The notes beneath the pieces were generated by a model that worked only from the letters and a program-made list of their open reading frames with translations, was not told the origin of the DNA and searched no databases. Below are positions 20,613-28,184 of a stretch of DNA of 33,187 nucleotides, in pieces (the first letter of the stretch is position 1; the number at the start of each line of letters is the position of its first letter). The stretch is taken from the NCBI GenBank assembly GCA_964477115.1, contig CAYZCY010000015.1:1-33187 (forward strand). The letters are read 5' to 3'. Origin of the DNA: RGIG3135 sp964477115 (GTDB lineage: Bacteria; Actinomycetota; Coriobacteriia; Coriobacteriales; Eggerthellaceae). The position numbers and the translations under genes were made by a program.

Positions 20613-21473
20613 ATGAAGAAGATGACGCGCAGGGCCTTTGCCGCCGTGATGGCGGTGTCCCTCGTGGGCGCGATGGGCCTGTTCGGCTGCTCGAGCGACA
20701 CCGAGCTCGTTGAGACTACCACCTCCGAGCCCGTTGAGCTCCAGGTGTTCGCAGCGAACTCCCTGTCCAAGGCCATGGAGGATATCCAGGCTCTCTACAC
20801 CGAGCAGAACCCCAACGTTACCTTCGCCGACACCCAGTACAAGGCATCCGGCGAGCTTAACGAGATGCTTGGCGGCGGCGCATACGCGGATCTGCTGATC
20901 ACCGCATCCAAGGGCTCCATGGACACGGCTGTCGAAAACGGCTACGTTGACGAGTCCACCCGCGTAACCATGTTCACCAACGATCTCGTGATCGTTGCCA
21001 AGGAGGACTCCGACATCGAGAACGTCACCCTTGAGGACATCGCCGCTGGTACCTACACCGTTGCCGTGGGCGACGAGTCCGTCCCGGCTGGCAACTACGC
21101 CTGCCAGGCCCTCTCCACCGTGGGCGCCTACGTTGATCCCTCCGGTGCAACTGGCGCCGAGATCACCGGCAAGGGCGGCGAGTTCGTCGGCATCACCCCG
21201 GTTCTGCAGACCTCCGTGGGTAACGTGTGCAAGCAGGCTGAAAGCGGCGACGTTGACGTGGCCATCGTGTACTCCTCCGACGTTTACCGCTTCGGTGGCG
21301 TGAAGGTTGTCGGCGAGATCGCTGCCGATACCCACAAGAACATCCTGTATCCGGGCGCTGTGACCGCTCAGAGCACCAACTCCGAGGCAGTTGTGGCCTT
21401 CCTCGAGTGGTGCATGACCGATCCCGATGCTCAGAAGATCTGGAACTCCTGGGGCTTCGAACTTGCTGCGTAA
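20613..21473 (+). CDS. modA: Molybdate-binding lipoprotein of the ABC importer
   Basis: Extracytoplasmic solute-binding protein of 286 residues. The N-terminus has MKKMTRR and a hydrophobic core ending in the lipobox LFGC (Cys26), so the mature protein is lipid-anchored, as expected for a Gram-positive cell. The body follows ModA: VFAANSLSKAMEDIQ, YKASGELNEML, ADLLITASKGSMD, TNDLVIVAKED and CMTDPDAQKIWNSWGF at the end. GGAAAGGAAGG precedes the ATG. It overlaps the modB reading frame by a few bases and lies in the molybdenum cofactor operon. Confidence 0.93.
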   Translation: MKKMTRRAFAAVMAVSLVGAMGLFGCSSDTELVETTTSEPVELQVFAANSLSKAMEDIQALYTEQNPNVTFADTQYKASGELNEMLGGGAYADLLITASKGSMDTAVENGYVDESTRVTMFTNDLVIVAKEDSDIENVTLEDIAAGTYTVAVGDESVPAGNYACQALSTVGAYVDPSGATGAEITGKGGEFVGITPVLQTSVGNVCKQAESGDVDVAIVYSSDVYRFGGVKVVGEIAADTHKNILYPGAVTAQSTNSEAVVAFLEWCMTDPDAQKIWNSWGFELAA

Positions 21474-22923
21474 GCTGAACAGTTCCCTCTTTGCCGCAAG
21501 CGCCGTCTTCACGGCGGCGCTTGCGCTTGCTGCTGCGCTCGGCTTTTGCCTGGTCGCGGCTTTGCCTGCTGCTGCCTGGGCTGATGATGACCTGGGCAGC
21601 GTGGACAGACCGGCGGTTTCAGCGTCTTCGCGGGTCGAAGGCGACGGGTCGGATGCCGCACAGGATTTGGGCATAGAGATCTCAGCAGAAGGGGGCGCCG
21701 CCCTGGTGGACGGCGCGAGCTTCGGCTTGGTTGACTTCTACCGATCCCAAGCGGGCAGCAACCGCGCGGTGGATGGCGTCTACCGCGGCTACAACTACTA
21801 CATGGGCACGATGAGCTCGAATATTGCCGCGGTCTCGACGGGTGACTACGCGGTGGCGTATTTGCCGGTCGATACGGCGACAGCATTCGGCCTTGATATT
21901 GCCAAGAGCGCCGACCAGCAGCTGCTCCGAGACTACCTCATCGCGCTCGACGACGTGAATGCTATGGGGTCTTCGCGCCTTTCGAGCGTTGATACCTGGT
22001 ACTTCACCAGCGAAAAGGTCTACGACGTCGGCCTGGTGCGTTTCATGTTCGACCAGGAGCTTACCGAGGGCCGCTTCTACACCGTGGTCATCGGCACCGA
22101 CGGGGGAGATGTCACCAGCCAGTCCCATGCGGGATACATCAAACTCGAGCACGCCGACTTCGCCCGCATGGCAAGCGCCGACGACGTGATCATCACGCAG
22201 GCGGCCACGGGTGTTGACTGGCTCGTCGAGTTTCTGGGCGACATAGATTACCGCCCGCTGCTCGTGACGCTCAAGACCACGGGTGCGGCCATCGTATTCA
22301 TCTTCATCTTAGGCCTCGCGGCAGCTTATTTCACGATGCGAATCTCGCCGAGGGCGCAGGACATCTTCGATTCCATCTTCACCATTCCCATGGTGCTGCC
22401 GCCAACGGTATGCGGCTTTTTGCTACTCTTGGCCTTCGGGCGCAACACGGCCGTGGGTGCGTGGTTCTACGACATAGGCTTCCCGCTGTTCTTCAGCTGG
22501 CCCGCGACGGTCATAGCGGCCGTGGTGGTTGCCTTCCCGCTGATGTACCGCAGCGCGCGCGGTGCCTTCGAGGGGCTTGACCCCAACATGCTCGACGCGG
22601 CGCGCACGCTGGGTTGGCGCGAGGGGAAGATCTTCTTCAAGCTCATGCTGCCCTTGTCGTGGAGCTCCATTGCCGCCGGCACGGTGCTCGCCTTCGCACG
22701 CGCACTCGGCGAGTTCGGCGCCACGCTGTTTCTGGCGGGCAACTACGCGGGCGTCACAACCACCATTCCCATCGCCATCTACTTCGAGTGGATGAACGGA
22801 AACACCGACGTGGCCATATTCTGGACCTTGGTCATCATGGTGTTCAGCTTCGCGGTGATCCTGTTCATCAACCTGTGGAGCAGGCGGACGACGAAGTACC
22901 GCCGCCGCGAAGAGGAGGTGTAG
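21463..22923 (+). CDS. modB: Molybdate ABC permease with extra extracytoplasmic domain
   Basis: Membrane subunit of the molybdate importer. Residues about 263-486 are a complete ModB: several helices, GLAAAYFTMRI, IPMVLPPTVCGFLLL and the EAA loop GLDPNMLDAARTLGWREGK that docks on ModC. Before this lie a signal-like segment (residues 1-40, ending AAAWA) and about 220 residues of soluble, acidic, non-repetitive sequence not found in ordinary ModB, which is about 225 residues in all. I chose the TTG at 21463, inside the modA end, because it gives a clean signal peptide (MLRKLNSSLF); an in-frame ATG at 21427 is possible but has no ribosome site. Coupled to modA and followed by modC after six bases. 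Confidence 0.88.
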   Translation: MLRKLNSSLFAASAVFTAALALAAALGFCLVAALPAAAWADDDLGSVDRPAVSASSRVEGDGSDAAQDLGIEISAEGGAALVDGASFGLVDFYRSQAGSNRAVDGVYRGYNYYMGTMSSNIAAVSTGDYAVAYLPVDTATAFGLDIAKSADQQLLRDYLIALDDVNAMGSSRLSSVDTWYFTSEKVYDVGLVRFMFDQELTEGRFYTVVIGTDGGDVTSQSHAGYIKLEHADFARMASADDVIITQAATGVDWLVEFLGDIDYRPLLVTLKTTGAAIVFIFILGLAAAYFTMRISPRAQDIFDSIFTIPMVLPPTVCGFLLLLAFGRNTAVGAWFYDIGFPLFFSWPATVIAAVVVAFPLMYRSARGAFEGLDPNMLDAARTLGWREGKIFFKLMLPLSWSSIAAGTVLAFARALGEFGATLFLAGNYAGVTTTIPIAIYFEWMNGNTDVAIFWTLVIMVFSFAVILFINLWSRRTTKYRRREEEV

Positions 22924-22929
22924 GCGCGC

Positions 22930-24075
22930 ATGAGCCTCGAGGTTCGCATAAAAAAGCAGTTTGCCGGCTTCACGCTTGACGTGGATTTCACGGCGGAAAA
23001 CGAGACCCTGGGCTTTCTGGGGGCATCGGGCTGCGGCAAGAGCCTGACCTTGCGCTGCATCGCCGGCATCGAGCGGCCCGATGAGGGACGTATTGTGATG
23101 AACGGGCGCGTGTTCTTCGACTCGGAGGCGGGCGTGAACCTGAGCCCACAGGAGCGCAAGACCGCGCTGCTGTTCCAAAACTACATGCTCTTCCCCAACC
23201 TGACCGTCGCCGAAAACGTGGCCGCCGGGCTGGGCAAGGAGCTTTCGAAGGCCAACCGCGACGAAGTGATTGCTTCAGAACTCAAGCGCTTCGGCCTCGA
23301 GGGCTTCGATCGCCGCTATCCCGCGCAGCTTTCCGGCGGCCAGCAGCAGCGCGTCGCCCTGGCCCGCATGCTGGCGGCGAGCCCCGGCATCCTCATGCTG
23401 GACGAGCCCTTTTCGGCGCTGGATGCCCACCTGAAGGGCGTGCTGGAGCAGAATCTGGTGAGCCTTTTCGACGCCTTCGACGGCACCATCCTGTACGTGA
23501 GCCATGACATCGACGAGGCCCTGCGCTTCTGCGATCGCATTGCGGTGGTGGAAGCGGGTCATATCGTGGAGATGGGCACGGGCGATGATCTGGTCCATCG
23601 ACCCCAGTCCTCTGCGGGACTTAAGCTGTCGGGTTGCAAGAACGCAACGCCGGCCTGCAAGCTCGACGATCATCGCATATGGCTTCCCAAATGGGGCGTC
23701 TCCCTGTCGACTGCGGAAAAAGTGCCCGACAACGTGGCCTGCTGCGGCGTGCGGGCCCGCTACATCGAGAGTGCATGCGGTGCGGGTGAGAACTGCTTCC
23801 GCATGAGGGTTGACCGCGTGAGCGACTCGCGTTTCGAGCGCATGCTGCTGCTGGGCTTCATGGATCGAGACGATCGCGAGGCTCCCACGGTGGAGGCTAA
23901 CGAGGACGAGATGAAGTACCTGCATCAGCACTTGTTCTGGCGCATATCCCGCGACGGTTTTGCCCCGCAGGATGGGGAAGGTACGCGCGAGGGAGTTCAC
24001 AGCGCACTGCCCGAGATAGGTGACGAGCTATGGGTGCACATACCTCCCGAGCGAATCTACCTGGTAAGTAGATAG
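22930..24075 (+). CDS. modC: Molybdate ABC importer ATPase
   Basis: Cytoplasmic ATP-hydrolysing subunit, 381 residues. It shows Walker A GASGCGKS, Q-loop FQNYMLFPNLT, the ABC signature LSGGQQQR, Walker B ILMLDEPFSALD and the switch histidine YVSHDIDEAL. After about residue 235 a C-terminal part with several cysteines (NVACCGVRARY) resembles the molybdate-binding MOP/TOBE domain of ModC but is divergent. Its start is six bases after modB, with GAAGAGGAGG overlapping the modB end. It completes modABC in the same operon as moaA. Confidence 0.93.
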   Translation: MSLEVRIKKQFAGFTLDVDFTAENETLGFLGASGCGKSLTLRCIAGIERPDEGRIVMNGRVFFDSEAGVNLSPQERKTALLFQNYMLFPNLTVAENVAAGLGKELSKANRDEVIASELKRFGLEGFDRRYPAQLSGGQQQRVALARMLAASPGILMLDEPFSALDAHLKGVLEQNLVSLFDAFDGTILYVSHDIDEALRFCDRIAVVEAGHIVEMGTGDDLVHRPQSSAGLKLSGCKNATPACKLDDHRIWLPKWGVSLSTAEKVPDNVACCGVRARYIESACGAGENCFRMRVDRVSDSRFERMLLLGFMDRDDREAPTVEANEDEMKYLHQHLFWRISRDGFAPQDGEGTREGVHSALPEIGDELWVHIPPERIYLVSR

Positions 24076-24114
24076 GCGCGCCGCTTGGAGCACATCCCTG
24101 AAAGGAAGGAAAAC

Positions 24115-24642
24115 ATGAGTTATCACGACGGTCATTGCCACGGACATCATCACGCAGAAAGCGAGCGGCCTGCGCTTAGCTTTGCCATTATTACCTGCTC
24201 GGATACGCGCGGGATTACGGAGGATACGGCAGGTGCCGCACTGGAATCGCTTATCGCAGAGGCGGGTTGGACCTGCCTTGAGCGCGTGGTGGTGAAAGAT
24301 GATCGAGAGAGCATTTCGAAGGCCATCGTGCACGCGGCTGATGATTTGGGCGTCGATGTGGTTCTGACCTGCGGCGGAAGCGGGCTGTCGCTGCGCGATG
24401 TTACGCCCGAGGCTACTGCGGACGTGTGCGACCGCAACGTGCCGGGCATCGCTGAGGCCATGCGCTATCACAGCTTGCAGATCACTCCGCATGCCATGCT
24501 GTCGCGTGGAGTGTGCATGCAGCGCGGGCGTTGTTTGGTGGTCAACCTACCTGGCAGCAAGAAGGCTGCATCTGAGAACTGGGAGGCCGTGGCGGGCGTG
24601 CTGCCGCATGCCGTGAAGATGATGGCCGGCGGCGGTCACTAG
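24115..24642 (+). CDS. mog: Molybdopterin adenylyltransferase, Mog/MoaB family
   Basis: Activates molybdopterin with ATP before MoeA inserts molybdenum. The 175 residues carry FAIITCSDTRG, the AMP/molybdopterin motif TCGGSGLSLRDVTPEAT (residues 85-101), AEAMRYHSLQITPHAMLSRG and VVNLPGSKKAA. This is the standard fold and length apart from a leading segment MSYHDGHCHGHHH, a seven-histidine-and-cysteine stretch with metal-binding character absent from ordinary Mog. The ATG at 24115 follows GGAAGGAAAAC; an upstream in-frame ATG at 24085 has no site. It is the last gene of the molybdenum operon and faces a minus-strand gene. Confidence 0.92.
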   Translation: MSYHDGHCHGHHHAESERPALSFAIITCSDTRGITEDTAGAALESLIAEAGWTCLERVVVKDDRESISKAIVHAADDLGVDVVLTCGGSGLSLRDVTPEATADVCDRNVPGIAEAMRYHSLQITPHAMLSRGVCMQRGRCLVVNLPGSKKAASENWEAVAGVLPHAVKMMAGGGH

Positions 24643-24656
24643 GATTCGCATTGCGA

Positions 24657-24704
24657 AAAGGCGCGCCTCTTAGATGTGGGCGTGAGTGACGCTTCGGCGC
24701 CTTT
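24657..24704. terminator. Inverted repeat between convergent mog and GNAT genes
   Basis: AAAGGCGC (24657-24664) pairs with GCGCCTTT (24697-24704) and encloses a smaller GCGT/ACGC stem. A palindrome TTCGCA-T-TGCGAA lies next to it at 24645-24657. It may terminate both directions, though T-tracts are short. Confidence 0.4.
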
Positions 24705-25134
24705 AGAGCGCTTTCTTCATGGGGCAGGGCTGGCATTCCTCCACCAGCGTGCAGACCTCGCAGTTTTCGGTGACGGAGAGGTCGACTTCTTCCCAGGGGC
24801 AGGGCTCAAAGCCCAATCGCTCGTAGAATCCCAAGCTGGCACCGCGGGCAACCAGACGAAGCTCGCCGTAGCGGTTCTGCTCTTGGGTCATGAGCGCCTC
24901 TCCCACGTGGTAACCGCGCCAGCTCTTATGCACCACCACGGGGTTCACGTGAGCCGCGCCGTTGCCGCCGATGGCGATGCGGATGAAGCCTACCGGCTCA
25001 TCGGCGCTGTTGGCTGCCACGGTGACGTTTTCCAGGTCGGGCAGATTGTCCATTCCCTCGGAATAGCAGTACGAATCGAGGTAGGGGCGGTCTTTGTCGC
25101 AGGCGGGACGCAGGGTGAACAATGCTTCGGTCAT
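24703..25134 (-). CDS. GNAT acetyltransferase with Cys-rich tail
   Basis: A 143-residue GCN5-type N-acetyltransferase. PVGFIRIAIGG is the central strand, VVVHKSWRGYHVGEALM contains the pyrophosphate-binding loop, and SLGFYERLGFEP is the family's C-terminal motif. After the domain comes a short tail with Cys125-x2-Cys128-x5-Cys134-x2-Cys137 (ending PCPMKKAL), which looks like a metal or cluster site. The acetyl acceptor is unknown. It is the last of three minus-strand genes after padR and a flavin reductase. The 123-base gap before it holds imperfect repeats of CGACTT-CTGGGT but no clear promoter. Confidence 0.82.
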   Translation of the reverse strand: MTEALFTLRPACDKDRPYLDSYCYSEGMDNLPDLENVTVAANSADEPVGFIRIAIGGNGAAHVNPVVVHKSWRGYHVGEALMTQEQNRYGELRLVARGASLGFYERLGFEPCPWEEVDLSVTENCEVCTLVEECQPCPMKKAL

Positions 25135-25257
25135 GGGGTGCTCCAGGGTTTAGACGTTCGCAGCGGTTGCGACTTGCTGGGTTGCTGAGTCGCGACTTTC
25201 TGGGTCAGTGGGTCGCGTTGGCATCGAGTTGCGGCGGTTGCGGTGGTCGTTAGGGTT

Positions 25258-25812
25258 TTAGGCTTGCAGGACCTTGCCTGCGGGCGCATAGGCTCCGTGC
25301 TGTATGCACAGCAGCGTTTCGGCGGGGGCAAGGCGTCCCTTTTCGTCGCGGGAGGCGCGGGAGGCGGCAGCGCTTACCTTCGCCAGCACAAGCTGGTGGT
25401 CTCCCGCCTCGGTGATGCTCTCCACTTCGCAGAGCTCCCACGAAAGGGTGTGCTTTGGCACGGGCAGACTGTCGATGATCTCGCATTCCACGGCCTGCGA
25501 TTTGTCGATGCGATGCCCGGTATTGTAGCCGCAATGGTCGACGATGCGGGCGCTTTCCTCGTCAGCGGGAAGCGTGCTCAGGCTGAATCGGCCCGTCTGA
25601 GCGATGATGCCCATGGTGTGCGATTTCGCGCGCAGGGCGATGGCCGTCATGGCGGGCGCATGCGATACGGGCATGGCCCAGATGACGGTGGCGAGGCCGA
25701 TGCGGCCTTCCTCGTCCGCGGCGCCGATGATGGTGAGCGGGCAGGGATCTAGGATGGCGGCTATGTCGCGTCCCGTTGCCTCGGCAAATTCAGAAGGCTT
25801 GATATCGTTCAT
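25258..25812 (-). CDS. Flavin reductase family protein (FMN-binding split barrel)
   Basis: A 184-residue protein of the flavin reductase-like family. It has DPCPLTIIGAADEEGRIG and LATVIWAMPVSHAPAM at the N-terminus, the flavin-contact segment ALRAKSHTMGIIAQTGRFSL, and CEVESITEAGDHQLVLAKV at the C-terminus. Such proteins bind FMN and either reduce it or act as redox or sensor proteins. The start at 25812 gives the natural N-terminus (MNDIKPSEFAEATG); the ribosome site before it is weak. It lies between padR and the GNAT gene on the same strand, with a 67-base gap to padR, so PadR may control it. Confidence 0.82.
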   Translation of the reverse strand: MNDIKPSEFAEATGRDIAAILDPCPLTIIGAADEEGRIGLATVIWAMPVSHAPAMTAIALRAKSHTMGIIAQTGRFSLSTLPADEESARIVDHCGYNTGHRIDKSQAVECEIIDSLPVPKHTLSWELCEVESITEAGDHQLVLAKVSAAASRASRDEKGRLAPAETLLCIQHGAYAPAGKVLQA

Positions 25813-25879
25813 GGTCAACCGTTCGTGTTGGTTCGGGGGGGCCGAGGGTCCGGCCAGCTTAGAGAGCCCGGCTGAGGTC

Positions 25880-26329
25880 TTAGTCGGCGTCGACGGCGCC
25901 GTGCGAGCACACGGGGGCGTCGGGCAGGTCGATCCCGAGCGCGCAGGCAGCCTGGGCGCGCAACTCCTCAAGCGTGAGCTGATAGCATGCCAGCGCATCG
26001 ATCCAACGGCGAAGGCAACGGCGGCCCTTGTCGGTCAGGGTGAACAGGCGCTTGGCCGAACCTTCCTCGGGGGTGTCCCACTCGGAGGTGACGAGCCCCG
26101 ATTCCTCCATGCGCTTGAGCGCGCGGTAAATGCCGGTGGCATCAGGCTTCTTGCCGCCAAACATGGGGGAGTTTGCCGCCTGCTGCACGATGATGTAGCC
26201 GTGCATGGGCTCGTTTGCCTGAGCGAGCAGGGTGAGAATGGTGGGCTGGGAAAGGCGGTTGAGGGATTTGCCCAGTTCGGCGCATTCCTTCAGATCTTCG
26301 TCAGACTTGGGGTGGCAGCTGCTCCACAT
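25880..26329 (-). CDS. PadR-family transcriptional regulator
   Basis: A 149-residue DNA-binding protein. Residues about 28-105 form the winged helix typical of PadR: TILTLLAQANEPMHGYIIVQ, then DATGIYRALKRMEESGLV and SAKRLFTLTDKGRR. The C-terminal helix (ALACYQLTLEELRAQAAC) would make the dimer. PadR proteins usually repress neighbouring and own genes in response to small molecules. AGAGG precedes the ATG. Its upstream region, shared with acpS, contains a near-palindrome TAATGTTATCATTA at 26374-26387 that could be its operator. The flavin reductase downstream is a likely target. Confidence 0.87.
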   Translation of the reverse strand: MWSSCHPKSDEDLKECAELGKSLNRLSQPTILTLLAQANEPMHGYIIVQQAANSPMFGGKKPDATGIYRALKRMEESGLVTSEWDTPEEGSAKRLFTLTDKGRRCLRRWIDALACYQLTLEELRAQAACALGIDLPDAPVCSHGAVDAD

Positions 26330-26373
26330 GGAATGGGACCTCTTTCGTTATGGTGTCGTCTTGCGTTGCCTGC

Positions 26374-26387
26374 TAATGTTATCATTA
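26374..26387. promoter_or_regulatory. Candidate operator between padR and acpS
   Basis: TAATG-TTAT-CATTA is a 5-bp perfect dyad in the AT-rich divergent gap, the kind of site PadR dimers bind. Promoter hexamers are not clear on either strand. Confidence 0.4.
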
Positions 26388-26452
26388 CCAGACTATTGGC
26401 ATTGTGCGAATATGCGCAAATTGCACTACTCGATTTTGAGGGGAAGGCAAGC

Positions 26453-27028
26453 GTGACGGTACAGGACGAAGCTCAGCAGATTGACGGCGTCGATGGCGTA
26501 TTTGCAAACGATCAGGTGGGCCTGGGCGTCGACATCGTGGAGATTGCCCGTATGCGCAAGATCCTCGATCGCACCCCTTCCTTTGCAGCTAAGGTTTTCT
26601 CGGAGGCCGAACGTGCTTACTGCGACGATAAAGCCACCCCGGAAACCCACTATGCCACCCGCTTTGCTGCGAAGGAAGCCGTGGTGAAGGCCCTGGGTAC
26701 GGGTTTTTCCGAAGGCATCGGCGTGCGCGACATCGAGGTGCGCCGCACCTCGAAGGGCCGCCCTTACGTGGTTCTCACCGGTCGTGCGCGTGAAGTTGCG
26801 CGGGAGCGCGGCGTGCGCGAAATTCCCATTTCCCTCTCCTATACGCACACCGAGGCGGTTGCTTGCGCCATGGCCATTACCGACGACGCCGTAGCGGCGG
26901 CCAAGAAGCGCGTTGACCCCATGGAGGAGCTGACCCGCCAGTTCAAGGATGCGCGTGCCATGTTGGACGAGCTGCCTGTCGCGGGTTTTCCCGCTGATGA
27001 GCTGCTTGCTACCGGCCAGGAGGTCTAG
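26453..27028 (+). CDS. acpS: Holo-[acyl-carrier-protein] synthase
   Basis: Transfers 4'-phosphopantetheine from CoA to acyl carrier protein. It shows the magnesium-binding VGLGVDIVEIARMRKI (Asp27) and the RFAAKEAVVKALGTGF motif (Glu75), then EVRRTSKGRPYVVL and ISLSYTHTEAVACAMAI. The start is GTG at 26453 behind GAGGGGAAGG. The protein is 191 residues, longer than the usual 120-130, because of about 20 extra residues in front and about 45 acidic/helical residues after the core (from VDPMEEL). It is followed four bases later by nnrD, a common pairing in actinobacteria. Confidence 0.93.
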   Translation: MTVQDEAQQIDGVDGVFANDQVGLGVDIVEIARMRKILDRTPSFAAKVFSEAERAYCDDKATPETHYATRFAAKEAVVKALGTGFSEGIGVRDIEVRRTSKGRPYVVLTGRAREVARERGVREIPISLSYTHTEAVACAMAITDDAVAAAKKRVDPMEELTRQFKDARAMLDELPVAGFPADELLATGQEV

Positions 27029-27031
27029 CCC

Positions 27032-27904
27032 ATGAGCCCTGACAGCGCCGATGTGGCCGCCTTGATCCCGCACCCCAAACCCGACGCCAACAAGTACACA
27101 CGCGGCAGACTGATTCTTCTTGGTGGCAGCAGTCGCTATCCCGGTGCGGCCTGCCTGGCGCTTCATGCCGCCCAGCGCATGGGCGCGGGCTACGTGCAGG
27201 CCTATTGCGCGCCGTCGAGCGTGCCGGTGTTGGTGGCGCGTCATCCCTCGGCCGTGGTTGTCTCTTGGCATGATGTGCGGTGCGCTTACCTTCCCGAATA
27301 TGCTGAAGAAAAGCCGGTGGCCTATGTAATCGGGCCCGGTATGGAGGCGTCTTCAACCGAGCAGGCTCGCTTGGCTCTCAAGATGGCGTGCTATGCCCAG
27401 GCACCTGTTTTGCTTGACGGAGGGGCATTGGGCGCGCTTGCTACGGGCGAGGGCCGCATGATAGCCCGCGAACGTGCCGAACGGGGCCTGCCCACAGTGC
27501 TCACACCGCACGGGGGAGAGGCGAAGCGCCTGGCCAAGGCTGCGCGTCTCGATGCGGATGAGTATGCAGATCAGCCCGAACATCTGGCTATTGCCTTGGC
27601 CCAGGCTTACGGCGCCACGGTGGTCCTCAAGGGTCCTGATACTTGGATCGCCGAAGGTGAGCGCGCCCTTGTGGTGACCGAGGGAAGTGCTGCCCTTGCC
27701 AAGGCGGGCACGGGGGATGTGCTCGCAGGTATGATCGGCGGGCTTTTGGCCCAGGGCGTGGAGCCTTTCGAGGCGGCTCATGCAGGCGTGGTGCTTCATG
27801 CCCGCGCGGGTTTGGCTGCGGCCGAGGAGCTCACCGACATCGCGGTTGTGCCCGAGGATTTGCTGGCTTACCTTCCCCGTGTTTTGAAGGGCTTGAGCGC
27901 TTAG
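27032..27904 (+). CDS. nnrD: ADP-dependent NAD(P)H-hydrate dehydratase
   Basis: Repairs damaged nicotinamide cofactors by dehydrating S-NAD(P)H hydrate with ADP. Of the 290 residues, RGRLILLGGSSRYPGAACLA, YVIGPGMEAS, TPHGGEAKRL, VVLKGPDTWI and LAKAGTGDVLAGMIGGLL are the ribokinase-fold motifs of the family; the AGTGD segment holds the catalytic aspartate. The usual epimerase domain (NnrE) is absent, so this is the stand-alone dehydratase. AGGAGG precedes the ATG and the acpS stop lies three bases before it, so the genes form an operon. Confidence 0.93.
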   Translation: MSPDSADVAALIPHPKPDANKYTRGRLILLGGSSRYPGAACLALHAAQRMGAGYVQAYCAPSSVPVLVARHPSAVVVSWHDVRCAYLPEYAEEKPVAYVIGPGMEASSTEQARLALKMACYAQAPVLLDGGALGALATGEGRMIARERAERGLPTVLTPHGGEAKRLAKAARLDADEYADQPEHLAIALAQAYGATVVLKGPDTWIAEGERALVVTEGSAALAKAGTGDVLAGMIGGLLAQGVEPFEAAHAGVVLHARAGLAAAEELTDIAVVPEDLLAYLPRVLKGLSA

Positions 27905-28184
27905 CACGCTTGTTGCTCGAGGCCCTCATCGCACACCGCGCCTGACCAAGGAGCTTGCCGCGTCCGGCCGGGCTGTTTGATCGCCTAGCGCGCCCACCAC
28001 CACCGGCCAAGCTACCAGCCCCAAACGCATTTCACCTGATCAACTCAACAAGCGCATCACGTTGCGAGCTCGCGGCGTTGACGTATCGCCTTTGCACGGT
28101 GGTGGTCTCCCACGCGCGCGGCACAATGGACTTTGCAATCAATGGGCTCATGAGCCAATCGAGAAATGCAAAGGAGCGTGCGAT
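27905..28184. other. Intergenic region before the HdeD-family gene
   Basis: About 280 bases without a credible gene or RNA. The only clear structure is a perfect 12-bp palindrome, GGCTCATGAGCC, at 28145-28156, about 30 bases before the next start and possibly an operator. TTGACG occurs near 28079 but lacks a matching -10. Confidence 0.4.

Noticed and set aside
24676..25188. Plus-strand open frame opposite the GNAT gene
   Set aside because: The minus-strand product has clear GNAT motifs; the plus-strand product has none.
25604..26452. Long in-frame extension upstream of acpS
   Set aside because: It lies antisense to padR and the flavin reductase; the GTG at 26453 has a good ribosome site and gives a normal AcpS core.
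27905..28184. tRNA or small RNA gene
   Set aside because: No cloverleaf, no CCA-adjacent acceptor pairing and no promoter-terminator pair could be found.
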